DNA of 64,000 bases from Tolypocladium sp. Sup5 PDA-1 (GCA_000750105.3 JPHH03000038.1:1-64000), one strand, 5' to 3'; counted from the first letter of the stretch, positions 1 to 10,932 are shown. A program made the numbers and translations. Notes: generated by a model not told the origin, from the sequence alone.

Positions 1-76
1 AACGAGGCTTGATTCCTGAATGCACACACCGAGTCATCAATGTGATGTGGCGGTTGTGCGGTGGATGTGACACCTT
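1..76. repeat. Dispersed ~320-bp repeat, copy 1 (right end only)
   Basis: The first 76 bases match nearly base for base the right-hand end of the repeat at 9369-9690 and 61783-62099. The copy is cut by the window edge, so its left part lies outside. It carries no ORF of its own. Copies 1 and 2 also share the six bases after the common end, while copy 3 does not, so the true right boundary is uncertain by about six bases. Confidence 0.85.
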
Positions 77-999
77 GCACCTTCCCGGGCCGCGGAACTG
101 CCGGTTGCGTACCTGATGGGGTCGCCGATACCACTCATCGGCAGGTTGTCATCGAATTGTCGGAACATGCCTGGAGACGCGGGTTGTCCCTTGTCGACGA
201 CATCCCTATTGCCAAGAAATGCCTCTTCAGGTCCACCGCCAGCGATGGGAAGCGCCTCCAGCCCGACGACCGCACCGGCAGACCGATCGCGAACTCGCCG
301 AGACGGATTGGCATCGTGGATCGTGCCGTTCCAGTGGCAAGACCCTGGAGCAGGCGACGGCGACTCTCCTTGCGAACCAGAGTTCCCGTTTCTGCAAGAC
401 TGCTTGAGCCTTGACCTCACAACCCGCCACAACGTTAACAGCGCAAGCCACCATCCGAGAACGCGATGCGGAACGAGTCAGCAGCAGCGTCAAAGCCGCG
501 GCAATGGAGAGTGCAAGGGACGTGCCGACGTCAAACGAGAGCAGGGGCCTTCCGCCCATAGAGGGCATCGCCTCGACTCCTCTTGCCTCGTTGGTCGCGC
601 CCATGATGGGAGGCGGCAATCGTGCTGCTTGTCACTCGAGTCTCAGTATCATTGTATGCGCTCCGCCTTGGAGATGCTGAAACAGATGTCCGCTCGCCGC
701 GATCTAGGTCTTCTCCATCGTTGGTGGCGTCTACTACTGATCCGCCGTCCTTGCTACCTGCTGCCGGGCAACCTTCGTCAGCTCCGTCGACAGCTGGCCC
801 GCCTTCCTCGTGACCCTGCTCGAGATCTCCGGCAATCGACACTCCGTGGCCTCCACCTTTGGCCCTACGACGCCCCGGCCAGGGGCAGGTCCTCGAGATT
901 TCGTCGGCTTGTTACACTCTGAGTTTAACTTATGCCAGTTGATTCCTGCCGACGTAAACTAGACCGCTGACCTGGCTTTAGTCGCTTCACCTCACCGGC
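77..999. other. GC-rich stretch without a convincing gene
   Basis: Several ORFs overlap on both strands, as expected from chance in GC-rich DNA. On the minus strand about 610-430 reads as a hydrophobic, signal-peptide-like start, and another frame at 430-100 reads on with SCHWNGT and similar motifs. This could be a decayed secreted-protein gene with a frame change, but I do not recognise a family and nothing is intact. Confidence 0.3.
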
Positions 1000-1735
1000 T
1001 ACGGCATGGCCGCGGCCATCTGCAAAGAGGTCCAGGACCCCGAGCGTGAGGACCCAAGGCCATTGTCCTCATCGTTGTCGCCGCTGCTCTATCGATACCA
1101 TCTATATCATCCCCCTCTTCTTCGTCTCCCCGGGCGTCGAGCGCTCCTCGCCACCAACGCGCAGCCTATCGACCTCCTCTCAAAGACTGCCACTGCCTCC
1201 GCCGCCGGCGCTTTCGGCCTCCTCTTCCTCATCCTCGGCATCCTGATGTTCCCCGCATCGGCGCCGCCTCGCGCTTCACCTTAGCATTCGCTCGCGACAG
1301 CGCCCCCGGATGAAAGCTCTGGAGCTACGTCCGCAAGAACCTCGACGCGCCCTTCCGCGCTGACACTGTGCTCTGTCGTCGACTGCCTCCTCAGCTGCCT
1401 CCACCCTGCCTCCGCGGCCGCCTTCAACTTCTCCACCAAACCCACAGAATCTGCTTTTCCACGTCTGATGTCGTCAACCTCGTCCGCTGACGCAACCGTC
1501 GAATACTCCGTCCTTTATTGTTGGCCGGTTTGACACCTTCAACAACGAGGTGTGCGTTGTCTGGGCCGTCCTTGCCATCGACATCCCCACCTACCCGTCC
1601 CGCGACCCGTCGACGCCAGCTTCATGAGCTATGCCTCCGTGGTGTTCACCGGATTGCCGCCATTGCGCTCAAAGGGTACTTTGCCTGCATGTGCAGAGAC
1701 TTTGCGGGGCCGCTTGTCGCCAGTGGGATGCACAC
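1000..1735 (+). pseudogene. Amino-acid (GABA/choline-type) permease, pseudogene fragment
   Basis: Pieces of one protein appear in order across three plus-strand frames: ICKEVQDPERE, then IIPLFFVSPGVER, then LLATNAQPI, then a clear membrane segment (AGAFGLLFLILGILMF), then SRFTFAFARDS-like and SYASVVFTG-like pieces ending near 1735. This order matches the second half of fungal APC-superfamily permeases of the GABA/choline type (about 500 aa, 12 membrane helices). At least three frame changes and several stops separate the pieces, and the N-terminal half is missing, so it cannot encode a transporter. The substitutions and small indels look like ordinary decay and not a pure C-to-T pattern. I infer the family from these motifs; substrate cannot be told. 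Confidence 0.72.
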
Positions 1736-4700
1736 GACCTGAACGTCATAGTCGGGAGGTTGCTCAGCGAGCCGACGAGTAGCGGGCGTATGGATTTGAA
1801 GCAGGGCCGTGTTTGAGGAGCTGGCCAAGTAGGCACACGTGTACAGTAGCTGTGGCTTGTAGCCCTTGTTGGAGTAAAGCGATGGCTTATAAGACCCCTG
1901 ACTTTGACATAGTCGTGACTCTCTCATCACTCATGCACAGCTAGCTGAAGCCTTCCCGCCCGAAGTCAACCGCGGAACTTTAAGTCGATGCAAGGTAAGC
2001 TAGAACTTACCAGTGATGGCTTCCCAGCTAACAGCCCAGAACAGCGTGGACTTACCCGCGGGTGTGTTCCACCCAAGAAGACTGCGGTATTGCGCAGCTC
2101 GTGCCGGTCGCAAAGGTCAACACACCGTACCTGGCGCGATTTGCCGGGAGACGCGGCTATCTTGTTGGGAAACAACCCACTCGACAGGAAATCCTTCTTG
2201 CCATCTGCGCTCTGCCCCATCGGCGCCACAAGGAACAGGAACAGTCGAGTAACCTGATCGACCAAGGGCGACGCGCGCGTAGGCTAACGCCGTCTTGATA
2301 TCGGGGAGATTCTGTGTCGATGGCTAACATAGCACAGTCCTCGATACTGACGCCATGTTGCAACCGGTGAACGCAAGTGCCGTCGCGCGGCGTTCCTAGT
2401 TTCGACAACATTGTACTAGGGACCCTGACCATGGGCTGAGGTTGCTTGCGTAGAGAGATCTCCGCGACCCTTCAGGGGTGTGCGCAATGCGCACGCCGCA
2501 GATTCTTTTGTGCACGTCGTCAACGCGGGACGCCTCGTACTGCCCGTGCAGCGCAGCCGTCATGTTCTTTGCGACATCCTCACTGATGTCGCTCTGCGAG
2601 CAGAGCCTCGGAGAGCAGCATGCCCAGACACCGGAGATCACCGAAGACTTGGACTAGGTGGCCGACAATCGGGATTCCTACTCAAGCACCAACCCTCACT
2701 GATGTCGGTGACCAGTTTGCAGCTATTGCTCCTGGCAATGTCTGGCTTTGCATCTGACCGGAAGTCGCACTCGTCGGCTCCAAAGTTGTACGTGCTCTCA
2801 CCCGGATCAACAGAGTCGTGCTGACCACGCTACACACGCGTCACGCGTAGCAGAAGTAGAACGGCCGCCACCATCTATCCTACAATGCTCTCCGCTTTGC
2901 CATTGCTGTCCGAACCCATTCCGCTGCTTGACCATCCGTTCGACACGGCCTGATCCTGCGCGACTGGGCAGGTATCCAACGTCTTTTCCTTTCACTCTGT
3001 TCGGCCCTGAGCGCCCGAATTCTGCGGCGTCGCTGCGGTTGAGAACCGGGTGGCCTGTAGAAGGCGAGGAAGCATTGCATTTGACGATTTCGAGCTATAA
3101 CTAGCCCCCGCATGCACCCCAAGCTCGAAGCTGTTGGGCGATCAACATGGAATCGTGAGCAACTCGCCGAGGGCCGCAGGGTTGTTTGTCTTTCAGAGCG
3201 GATGAAATGGACCGGAGAGCCGCAGTCGCAACAGTGTTGGGGTCTAAGGTGGTGGCAGCGTACCTTGCGCAGGTACGTCGGATCGACTGTGTGTCGACGG
3301 GGTACTAGTTGCGGTCGACGGTTACCGGCGCACTACTTCCGCCAGCATCACCAATCGCTTGCGTAGCCCGGAGATCTGCCACTGAGAGAAAATCGTGTTC
3401 CTGACCCTTGCAGCCTGGGAAGGTCACCACGGGGGGAAGTGGATTAAACTGCACAAATTGACCAAAGAGCGGGCGATGGCCGATTGGCGAACCGCTGCCA
3501 GCCTGTGTCCCCTGTCGTTTGGGTGGTCGTGTCATCGGGGATTCCCTTACTACAACACCAGGCGGAGATGGTGGGAGCAACTACTCCCCAGCTAGCTGCA
3601 TGGGTCAGGGATTTTCCCTGTCAGGGTCAGGGCCAACGCGTCGCTCCAAGTCTGTCGTTATTGGATGGAAATGCTCTTCCACGTGCGATTCGACTGGCCT
3701 GGGCTCCAGGGTCAAGGAAGGAAGAGGCCCCACTTAATTGGCCCGGAAGCCATGCCGCGACGATGTGGATTCCTCCTGCTCGGAAGAATTTTGCAGCAAA
3801 CCTGTGACGGATTTCGCCATGCATTTCGCCCTCGATTCTGCCCCAGCCCCTGGCCTGATTCTTGAAGTGGCGAATGTTTTACGGTACAGTTCGGCGCTAC
3901 TGGGGATGTGGGAACACGGCAATTGACGTGGCATCCATCCCGACCGGCGGTCTTGGAACCGCCCAGGAGGAGGCGAGAAAACCCTGGTTATCTCCGCTCG
4001 ACTGAGATGCACGCCCCCAGGTTTGACAGCGCGGAGTGGAAGCTGTCACCGAGGTTATATCGCGAGAGTTCTACATAGCGGTCTCGGCTGGCGCTCTCTG
4101 TCTCGTGTGTGGACTTCTGATGAAGCCGGACAAGCTGGACTATAAGACGAGCTGGACAGCGGCGCAGGGAGGAGAAGGTAGATTAGACACTTCGCGGATG
4201 GTCGAACGGTATTAAGGCAGTTGAGCGGCGTCGCACCGTCCATGGCCAATACCCAGGGCCGGCATGGAGAAGTCGAGGTCGAGCCAGGGGCAGCCAAGAC
4301 AAGGGGAGAGATAAGGGTGGGTGGAAAAGTTTATACTCAGGGCCTTGTTAAATTGAGACTCTATATTAAGAACCTTTGGTCTTCTTGGCGGTAGATATAC
4401 TTGCCAAGGAGGATGCTTACCCTGTTGTGAAGTGGTGACCTTTTCAGTGCCTGGCGGTATGAGTAGGTTCTTGCGGGAGCGACTTGCTCAGGGGCTGTCT
4501 GCGGTTCCGAGAGGGCTCCGGGAGGGCTCTTCCAATCGCTCTGCCTGCTGCTCTACGCTCGTTCCGTGACGTGTCTGAAATCCTCTGTCCGATGTGGCTC
4601 TCCCGAATGCGTGAAGGACGAGACGATGATGCTGAAGGGGCTGGGCCTGGTCACGCCAATAGTCTTCAAAATTTGAATCCCAATTGATGAACCCTTCGAA

Positions 4701-5267
4701 TGCGACTGAGATGTAGCAACCCGTTTTATATCTGATTTCGAGGCTTTACACTGACGAAGTTGCCAGGGGCTGTCATCGTGAGCATCTTGGCTCTTGATCG
4801 TTCGCCCTTCCCAGGCACAAGATATCTGACGGCAATCCGTAACAAGACGGACATGCCTTATTCTAAGGTGTATCCGACCAAGCGTTCGGCAAGTGGGAGG
4901 ACCTGCTCGTGGGTGAGATGCTCTCCATTCTTACCACCCGGCGGGGCCTTGTGAGCACCCGCCCACACCCCACACCCAACACCCATGTTTAGCGGATGCC
5001 CCACCCACACACACGTTAGTGAGGCGGGCTGCGCGAAATGAGGGCAGGGGTGAGACTTTTCCAGGGGCCTGCCTCTCAGGGGCAACGGCAGGCGTACGGA
5101 GTACATTCCGCCGATTAAAGCATAAAAACCCAACAGCTGCTCACGATCCCACGGTCAGAATCCGACCTGCATTTCCATGTCAACGCCCTCCATGCATTGC
5201 AAGCCATTCTTTCCTCCACTGATCGTTCTCGGATTTTTACTCCCTTGCTTTTGAGGGTCCGAAAACA
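1736..5267. other. Long non-coding or strongly decayed stretch
   Basis: I see no gene I can support. Short ORFs (under 120 codons) occur on both strands and overlap, none with a recognisable motif, signal peptide or splice-linked continuation. The last ~150 bases before 5268 are a plausible promoter and 5' leader for the next gene. Confidence 0.5.
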
Positions 5268-6087
5268 ATGGCGCGAACCAAGCAAACGGCGCGAAAGTCG
5301 ACAGGTGGACAAGCTCCCACCCAGGAAGCACCCGACACAAACCACCAGCACGTCCAAAGCATCGCAATCCGAAGGAACAGACCACACTTCGGAGGACATC
5401 AACCACAACGGCGGCGACCCCGATGACGTGGAATACATTCACAACTACCGTGTGGTCGGCGGCGATGGTGCTGAGGTCCACGAGTTCCAATGCGTTAGCC
5501 GCCTCGCGAATTACTCGTGGAGATCACAAGAGTCCATCTCGAAGAAGCACGAGCAGGCTGTCCGAACATGCCTCGCAGTCAACCAGAGCCAGAGACAGGC
5601 GCCCGATGATTGCCGGGTCAATGTAGAGTCCGAGGACGAACTCCATGGTCTGTTGACGATTGATGGACATCGGGTCATAGCCCGACCCCTTCGGAAGATT
5701 CAGTTGCACTGCTTATTTGAAACGGATACATGCCAAAAATTTGGCTGGTTTTGGGAGGAGCAAGTTCAAAACGCGCATCCAATTGCGGCTTTAACGTATT
5801 GGCGATTTCGAGACGAGAACGGCGAGAAACGTCGGGAATTGCGCGCCGACAACATCATGGCCAAGATCGTACATCACCGCGCTCGGTCTGGGGGACTTGA
5901 GTTCGACATTCAGTGGGTTGGGTACTCAAGGAGGCGCTCGGAGCTCTCTACGGAGCCAGCATGGAAGGTGGCCTATTTCCTGCTAGACGAGATGGTAAGA
6001 TACTGCAAGGACAATAACATATCGATGAGCAAGGAGCGAGTTAAGAGCCTCATAAAGATGGCAAAACGCAAGCTCGGGATTAAATGA
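5268..6087 (+). pseudogene. Histone H3-tail / double-chromodomain protein, frame broken by a 4-bp duplication
   Basis: The ATG at 5268 sits in a good context (aaaacaATGG) and opens MARTKQTARKSTGGQAP, identical to the histone H3 N-terminus except K14 to Q. K4, R8, K9 and S10 are kept. The next bases are a perfect tandem duplication of CCCA (5316-5323), which shifts the frame; that frame stops after 52 codons. Removing one unit would join the tail to a frame open to 6087, about 271 aa in all. That frame holds two chromodomain-like segments. One at about 5425-5570 starts VEYIHNYRVVGG but lacks the usual cage tryptophan. One at about 5840-6005 (IMAKIVHHRARSGGLEFDIQ, then WVGY) keeps the W and Y of a methyl-lysine cage. 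A basic lysine-rich end follows. It is not a histone, as no histone fold follows the tail. A role as H3 mimic or self-binding chromatin protein is inference. The 3' frame alone could start at 5197, but would then lack the H3 tail. Confidence 0.68.
5316..5323 (+). repeat. 4-bp tandem duplication (CCCA x2) breaking the H3-tail gene
   Basis: Two adjacent CCCA units lie exactly where the H3-tail frame must pass into the chromodomain frame. With one unit the sequence would read on as ..APRKHP.., where PRK also matches H3 residues 16-18. The 20-nt GT...AG stretch around it is too short to be an intron. It could be replication slippage, a transposon footprint or an assembly error. Confidence 0.7.
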
Positions 6088-7203
6088 AAGGTGTCAATGG
6101 CTTATTTCTATGGATCCAGGCATAGAGTCAGAAAAATAAACTCCATGACTCATATGTACACCGTGACACAAGTTTCGAAGATCCATCCGTCACGATCCGA
6201 GTGCCCTGCTACGTCACAGCAGTCGTCGGACATCGCGTCTCCAGTCCGCCTTGGAGCTGCATATCCCCTGTTCGGCGAAGACCGCTGGGGACTCGTCGAC
6301 GTTGGTGTGTGGCGGTAAGCCTCTGTACCCGGGGTCTTGGGTTGGCAGCCTCGCATCTCGACTACGCCGACCAGCCGAAGCAACACAGCTTGCTTTGCTC
6401 AAGTATTCCCTCAAGAGCGATTTATTGCCAGCTGAACGGAAGTCCTCCACGGACCGCGACGCGAGGTGGCCGTCAAGATGATGCGCCCATCCAGGCAGGC
6501 GTACATCGAGGTGGCCCGGCCTGAGACGGGCGTCGCCTTGAGGACCTCCCCGATGACCACGACTATTACACGCCCATGGCCTGCGGCGCCTCCGAAAAAA
6601 GGCCGCGGTTACACTCCTCGGCAGACGGTACGCAGGGATCCAAGTGCAGCATCCAGCAGGCGCGATTGAAGATAGACTCCCGCCTCTGACGCCGTCTGCA
6701 CCGCCGCCCTCCGCTGTCTACGGCCGGCGCCAAGCCCACCAAAGGCTTCATCATCGGTAACAAAAAGAGCGGGCAGCTGCTTCAGTTCGGGTCACCGTAT
6801 TCTTCGTGGTGGTGCCCAGTGCTACTCAATGTGTGAGCGAACCTTGTCAATCACCCCCGTGGCAGCCTGTACAAGTGATGTGTGTTGTGTTCGAACGCCC
6901 TGCGGACAAACTCGACGCTCTTGTCGAAGGATCCATATGCATCCGGAGGCTGGGTCTCGCCAGTTGTACTGCCATTCCCACGACGTGCAGCGGAGTACGT
7001 GCGGTAGAGTATGTATCTCTAGTTTGAAGTCAACACTGCTGGCCTCCAAGCTTAGTGCTTTCTCCCGTCTAGCCGACAACATTATCGCTCCCAGATACTC
7101 GATGCGAAGTCTATGAATAAGATCGTTCTCCGCCAACGCCGTGGCCGGCGATGCTCAGCTGCCCTCACTCGCTCGCAAGGTAAAAGGCCATACAGAGGAA
7201 AAT
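6088..7203. other. No gene seen
   Basis: After the chromodomain frame ends at 6087 there are only short, overlapping ORFs in GC-rich sequence. None has a recognisable domain. A poly-A run at 6595-6600 and a mixed-frame stretch to 7140 suggest decayed coding DNA, but I cannot name it. Confidence 0.45.
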
Positions 7204-8400
7204 TCATATCGTCAGTTCTGGCGCAATGTCGTCGAGCCACGCGCCGTCATAAGTCTCCTGCGACGCGCTTGCGGCGGTGACGTCGTCAGGGCTGTCACGA
7301 CTATATACCTCCCGAGCCCCGTTGTTATCGACTTCGCAGGACTGCCACGCGGCGCTTCCCGTAGCAGTGCCGCGTCCGAGAGCCCGCTGCGCTGACCCGA
7401 CTGTCTCCCCGGGGCGCTGAGGAGCGGGCTGTCGTGAGTCATGTTCTCTCCGAAGAGCCACGCCGGTAGCATACTCCTGCTCGCGTTGACGAATGGCAAC
7501 GAGCGCGGCGTCACGACGACTGCGGTGTAGGGCGAGGAAGTAGAGCTCATTGGAGCCCGAGGCCGAGAAGAAGCGTTGGGGGGGCGCGGGAGGTGGAGAC
7601 GACACCGGGACGGTTGCCGTCTCCTCCTGGCCAGGTTTGCAGGCCGGTTGCAGTGGTGGACATTTATATGATGTTCCCACGGCATCGTCCTCCAGCAGCT
7701 CTCGCTCTTGCTGGGACGGAGAGGGAAAGTAGTCGTCAAGATTGAGAAGGATCGTCTGCGTGCTCGGTGGTGATGCCTGACGGGGTAGCGACGACAAAGG
7801 GGAGTCTTCCTCCTCTGAAGGTGCATCATCTGGTGGTCTGGCTGGCTTAGGCTTTGGATTCTGCGCTGATGGCTTCGTAGACCTGCCTGGTCGTAGCCCT
7901 GGATCAACGTCGTAATGCGGAAGTGGCCTGAACTGGTCCTGCGAGCGACGTGCCAGGCCGGACTCATCGTTTCCTGGCCATCGCGTCTCGAGACGGTTTC
8001 GCAAATCTCTCGAGATCGGTGCCTGGCGCTCCAGCATCTGCAGCAACAGGTTCCCTTCCTCGGGTAACCAATCCACAAGCGGCCAGCTATTCCTCGTGTG
8101 TTCACTCTCCGCTTGTTCCCGTTGTGGCTTCGCTTCCGAGCGTTTGGCTCCGCGTCGAACTCTTTGCGGACCCGCTCCTGCCCGTCCTTTGAATGCCGCA
8201 TCCGCTCGCTGTGGGAGAGCCCTGGACGTGCGGTTGGCGGCCGATGACGTGCGGACCTGCCTGGAGGTCCTGCCCAGGGGGAGGCGCGAGAGGGCCGTGT
8301 CCTCGCGCGAGGGTGTCGAGGGCCGGAAAGCCCCCTGCACTGGCATGTCGACGGTGACGTTCGGAGAAAGGACATTGGATGGGTGAGGAAAAGGGTTCAA
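7204..8400 (-). CDS. Hypothetical proline- and charge-rich protein, possibly 5'-broken
   Basis: The frame is open for 398 codons, with an ATG at 8400. The product is rich in Pro, Arg, Ser and Glu and has low-complexity stretches (an EEED acidic patch, SSPPPAPPQRF, a KPKPARPPDD run) and no signal peptide or membrane segment. I recognise no family. A second minus frame (8609-8397) reads into the same point and ends in LSIVHSALTRTISALQ just where this frame takes over. A third (8969-8613, with ENSIAGRLGTRANFENHH) lies upstream. This pattern suggests one longer gene broken by frameshifts, of which this is the 3' part. An alternative frame open over almost the same interval (387 codons) is taken as a GC-driven shadow. 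Expression is unproven. Confidence 0.4.
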   Translation of the reverse strand: MNPFPHPSNVLSPNVTVDMPVQGAFRPSTPSREDTALSRLPLGRTSRQVRTSSAANRTSRALPQRADAAFKGRAGAGPQRVRRGAKRSEAKPQREQAESEHTRNSWPLVDWLPEEGNLLLQMLERQAPISRDLRNRLETRWPGNDESGLARRSQDQFRPLPHYDVDPGLRPGRSTKPSAQNPKPKPARPPDDAPSEEEDSPLSSLPRQASPPSTQTILLNLDDYFPSPSQQERELLEDDAVGTSYKCPPLQPACKPGQEETATVPVSSPPPAPPQRFFSASGSNELYFLALHRSRRDAALVAIRQREQEYATGVALRREHDSRQPAPQRPGETVGSAQRALGRGTATGSAAWQSCEVDNNGAREVYSRDSPDDVTAASASQETYDGAWLDDIAPELTI

Positions 8401-9368
8401 GCGGCGGAGTCCTGCTGGATGCTCTGCAGGGCCGAAATCGTCCGCGTCAGCGCGGAGTGGACAATAGACAGACGCGAAAGAGGAGCGCCATCACGTGATG
8501 CCCTCGATCTCCTGCTGATGTGGGAGCGTAAATCCTTCTTTCTCAGCCGGTTATTGTCCCGCTTCGAGGATGGAAGATGTAGGAAAGAAAGTCCTTTTGT
8601 CATGAGCAAGGGCTACGTAGAGTTGAGCGGGAGACAAAGATGTCGAGCGGGACGAGGCAAGGCAGACCGACCCGCTAGAGTCTCTGTGTTGGATCGGAAA
8701 GATCGGTGATGATGGCTCTGTCCAGACTGTGGGCAGGCAGAAAGAGGGACACGTCGACATCGGGGCTTGGACCCGCTACATTCACGTCGCAGGAGCGTTT
8801 CCATCATGGCCTCTCGCAAGGCGTACGCCTTGGCAACGGCAGACTCCGTGTGGTGGTTTTCGAAGTTGGCGCGGGTTCCCAACCGGCCAGCAATGCTATT
8901 CTCCGCGCTAACGAGCACGCACCTTGCGAGGTAAGGGGGCTGGTCGACGATGGTCAAGAGAGGCAGCAATTTAACCCGCTGCTTGGAGCCCGTGCAGGGC
9001 TGTTGTGCAGGGGTACTTGGTGGGTTGACGCGACACGGGTGATCACATAGAGTGGCGGGGCAGCCACGTCGACGCGTTCATGGAGCGGGGCATTCTCACA
9101 CCAGTTTGATCCGGCAGCGGGCTGCGAGGAAGAACGGGCGGCTGGGAAGGTCAGTGGGAACCTCAGCTGCGAAGCTTACATGCTCCTCTTACAAGGGCCT
9201 AGGGCCGATGACGAGAGCAGCGGAAGCAGAGGCGCTGTCCTGCTATACGCATCTTGAGCGAAGCACGAGCGTTTCTCATAGAGCCAGGAGCCATCTGAAT
9301 ACGCTTCATCTGCTGATGTGTGCTCTGGTTTAGTCGGCCACTCGAGCGAGAAGGCTGGGGCAACGAGA
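8401..9368. other. Possible decayed 5' part of the 7204-8400 gene, then no gene
   Basis: Minus-strand coding-like pieces at 8397-8609 and 8613-8969 may belong to the gene ending at 7204, joined only through frame changes. From about 8970 to the repeat at 9369 I see nothing supportable. Confidence 0.35.
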
Positions 9369-9690
9369 TAACGCGTGAGAAGGTGAGATAATTGACTTAT
9401 AAAGACTCTTGATTTCTAGCTAAATGAGCGGAAAAGGCGATGCCTTTTATCTTGTGCCGTTGTGGCCTGTGATGCCTGACTAACTAGGCTCGCGATGCTG
9501 ATACAGCGTTGGCAGCAATTAGAGGCGTCAGACTTCGCGATTGAGGCTTTTGCAGCTTGAATTAAGTCTTAAGTCATTAATGCAACGAGACTTCATTTAT
9601 CAATATAAGAAGGCAACGAGGCTTGATTCCTGAATGCACACACCGAGTCATTGATGTGATGTGGCGGTTGTGCGGTGGATATGACACCTT
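9369..9690. repeat. Dispersed ~320-bp repeat, copy 2
   Basis: This copy runs from taacgcgtgag to the end shared with copy 1 (about 9684-9690) and is nearly identical to 61783-62099, differing at scattered single bases. It has no ORF, no clear terminal inverted repeat and no obvious polymerase III boxes. Unlike copy 3 it has no clear target-site duplication. It may be a solo LTR or another short non-autonomous element. Confidence 0.85.
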
Positions 9691-10932
9691 CTAACTCGTG
9701 CGTCAGCGGGCATGGTCCATATGACTGGGCAAACCCAAGTTCCGCACCGACGAGTGAACTACGCGAATTTCCTTCGACGTCAAAGAACAGTAGCAAGGCG
9801 TGGAACTCCGCGTTTCTCGGTGGCTTGGAACGGGATGAGGCGAACGATGCTCCTAGCTTTCTGTAGCATACTGTATAACGTCATGGCGCAAGCACCAGAT
9901 CGCTTCCTCAGATGCATCATCACTATCCATCTAGGTTGGCATAGCTACACGGAGCAAGATGTGGCATTCTTATCGCCACTGATGCAAGCTGAACGTCTCT
10001 GCTGTTTGCATTTGTGTGGTATGAGAGGCATAAAGTACCAGATGATGGGAGATCGCCAGCCGCTGTCGCGGAACGTTGCGCTCCGAAGCTGGCTGCCACT
10101 TGTTTCTCGGCGGTTGGACTGTAGCGTGGCTCTGTAACTTGCAGAGAGGCGAGATCTTGAACTTGCTCAAGTGGTTACCCGAATGTTGGACGGTACGCCA
10201 GCGAAGGAATCGAAACGTGGCAGGTGTTTTCAGGCATGTGCGTTAGACCCCAGCCGTGGGTGTACTCATTCGATCAAACCTATGAAGAGATTTGGCTCCC
10301 GCTCTTCTCGGGATCCGAAGTGGCATTACCGAATGCGCAGAAGGAGGCGGCAAAGAAGGCATAAAGAGCAAACCAGGGTAGTCAGGGCAAGTTATGAGAA
10401 GTTAATAAGAACGAGACAGGCTTGAGGGCGCTTCGGGAACACGCGAAGTCCTGAGTTGTCTTTGACTATATTTTTATGTATTATTACAGTACAGGGACTG
10501 ACAAGCCCAAGGCAAATGGCTTGATGCATTTCGGATCCTGCAGTGATAATTTACGTCTTACACTGGTCTTGCACTGACAGTGATTCGATAAAGTTCTGTG
10601 GTGCTGCACCGTTTCGAAAGTGAGACTTAAGCGCATCATCTTTGATTGTTCTGTTTATGTGTCAGCTCGTTGTTAAATTGTCTCAACACATGTAACCGAG
10701 CCAGAGCAGTCGTTGTAGCATTGTAGAGTCTCAGAATAATTAATACAAGGGAAAACAGCGCCGAGAACAACAGGCTGTGGCTTGGTTCAGCATGGCCAAT
10801 CAGGTCTCTGCATGTATCCGGATTTGGCAACATGCTGAGGGCAGGAAAAAAGCCGGAAGTAGCGAATCTCCACTTGTCGCAGCGATCACCTCTGCCTCAG
10901 TAAACCACCACGCGGCACGCAATGTGCTACTA
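9691..10932. other. No supported gene
   Basis: A plus frame at 9712-10137 (141 codons) and a basic one at 10171-10425 are open but match nothing I know and lack splice-linked partners. The interval 10430-10780 is AT-richer and looks intergenic. Confidence 0.45.

Noticed and set aside
116..922. 268-codon plus ORF as a gene
   Set aside because: Arg/Ser/Pro-rich translation typical of out-of-frame GC-rich DNA, with competing ORFs on both strands and no motif.
5296..5324. A 20-nt GT...AG interval in the H3-tail gene as an intron
   Set aside because: Far below the 40-62 nt size of the other introns here and without room for a branch point. The tandem CCCA explains the frame change better.
7212..8375. 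387-codon minus ORF overlapping the 398-codon ORF
   Set aside because: The translation is Arg/His/Ser-rich and looks like a shifted frame; the other frame has more protein-like acidic and hydrophobic blocks.
1..9690. A 9.7-kb LTR retrotransposon bounded by repeat copies 1 and 2
   Set aside because: No gag, protease, RT, RNase H or integrase motifs lie between them; the interior holds a permease relic and the H3-tail gene, and copy 2 lacks a target duplication shared with copy 1.
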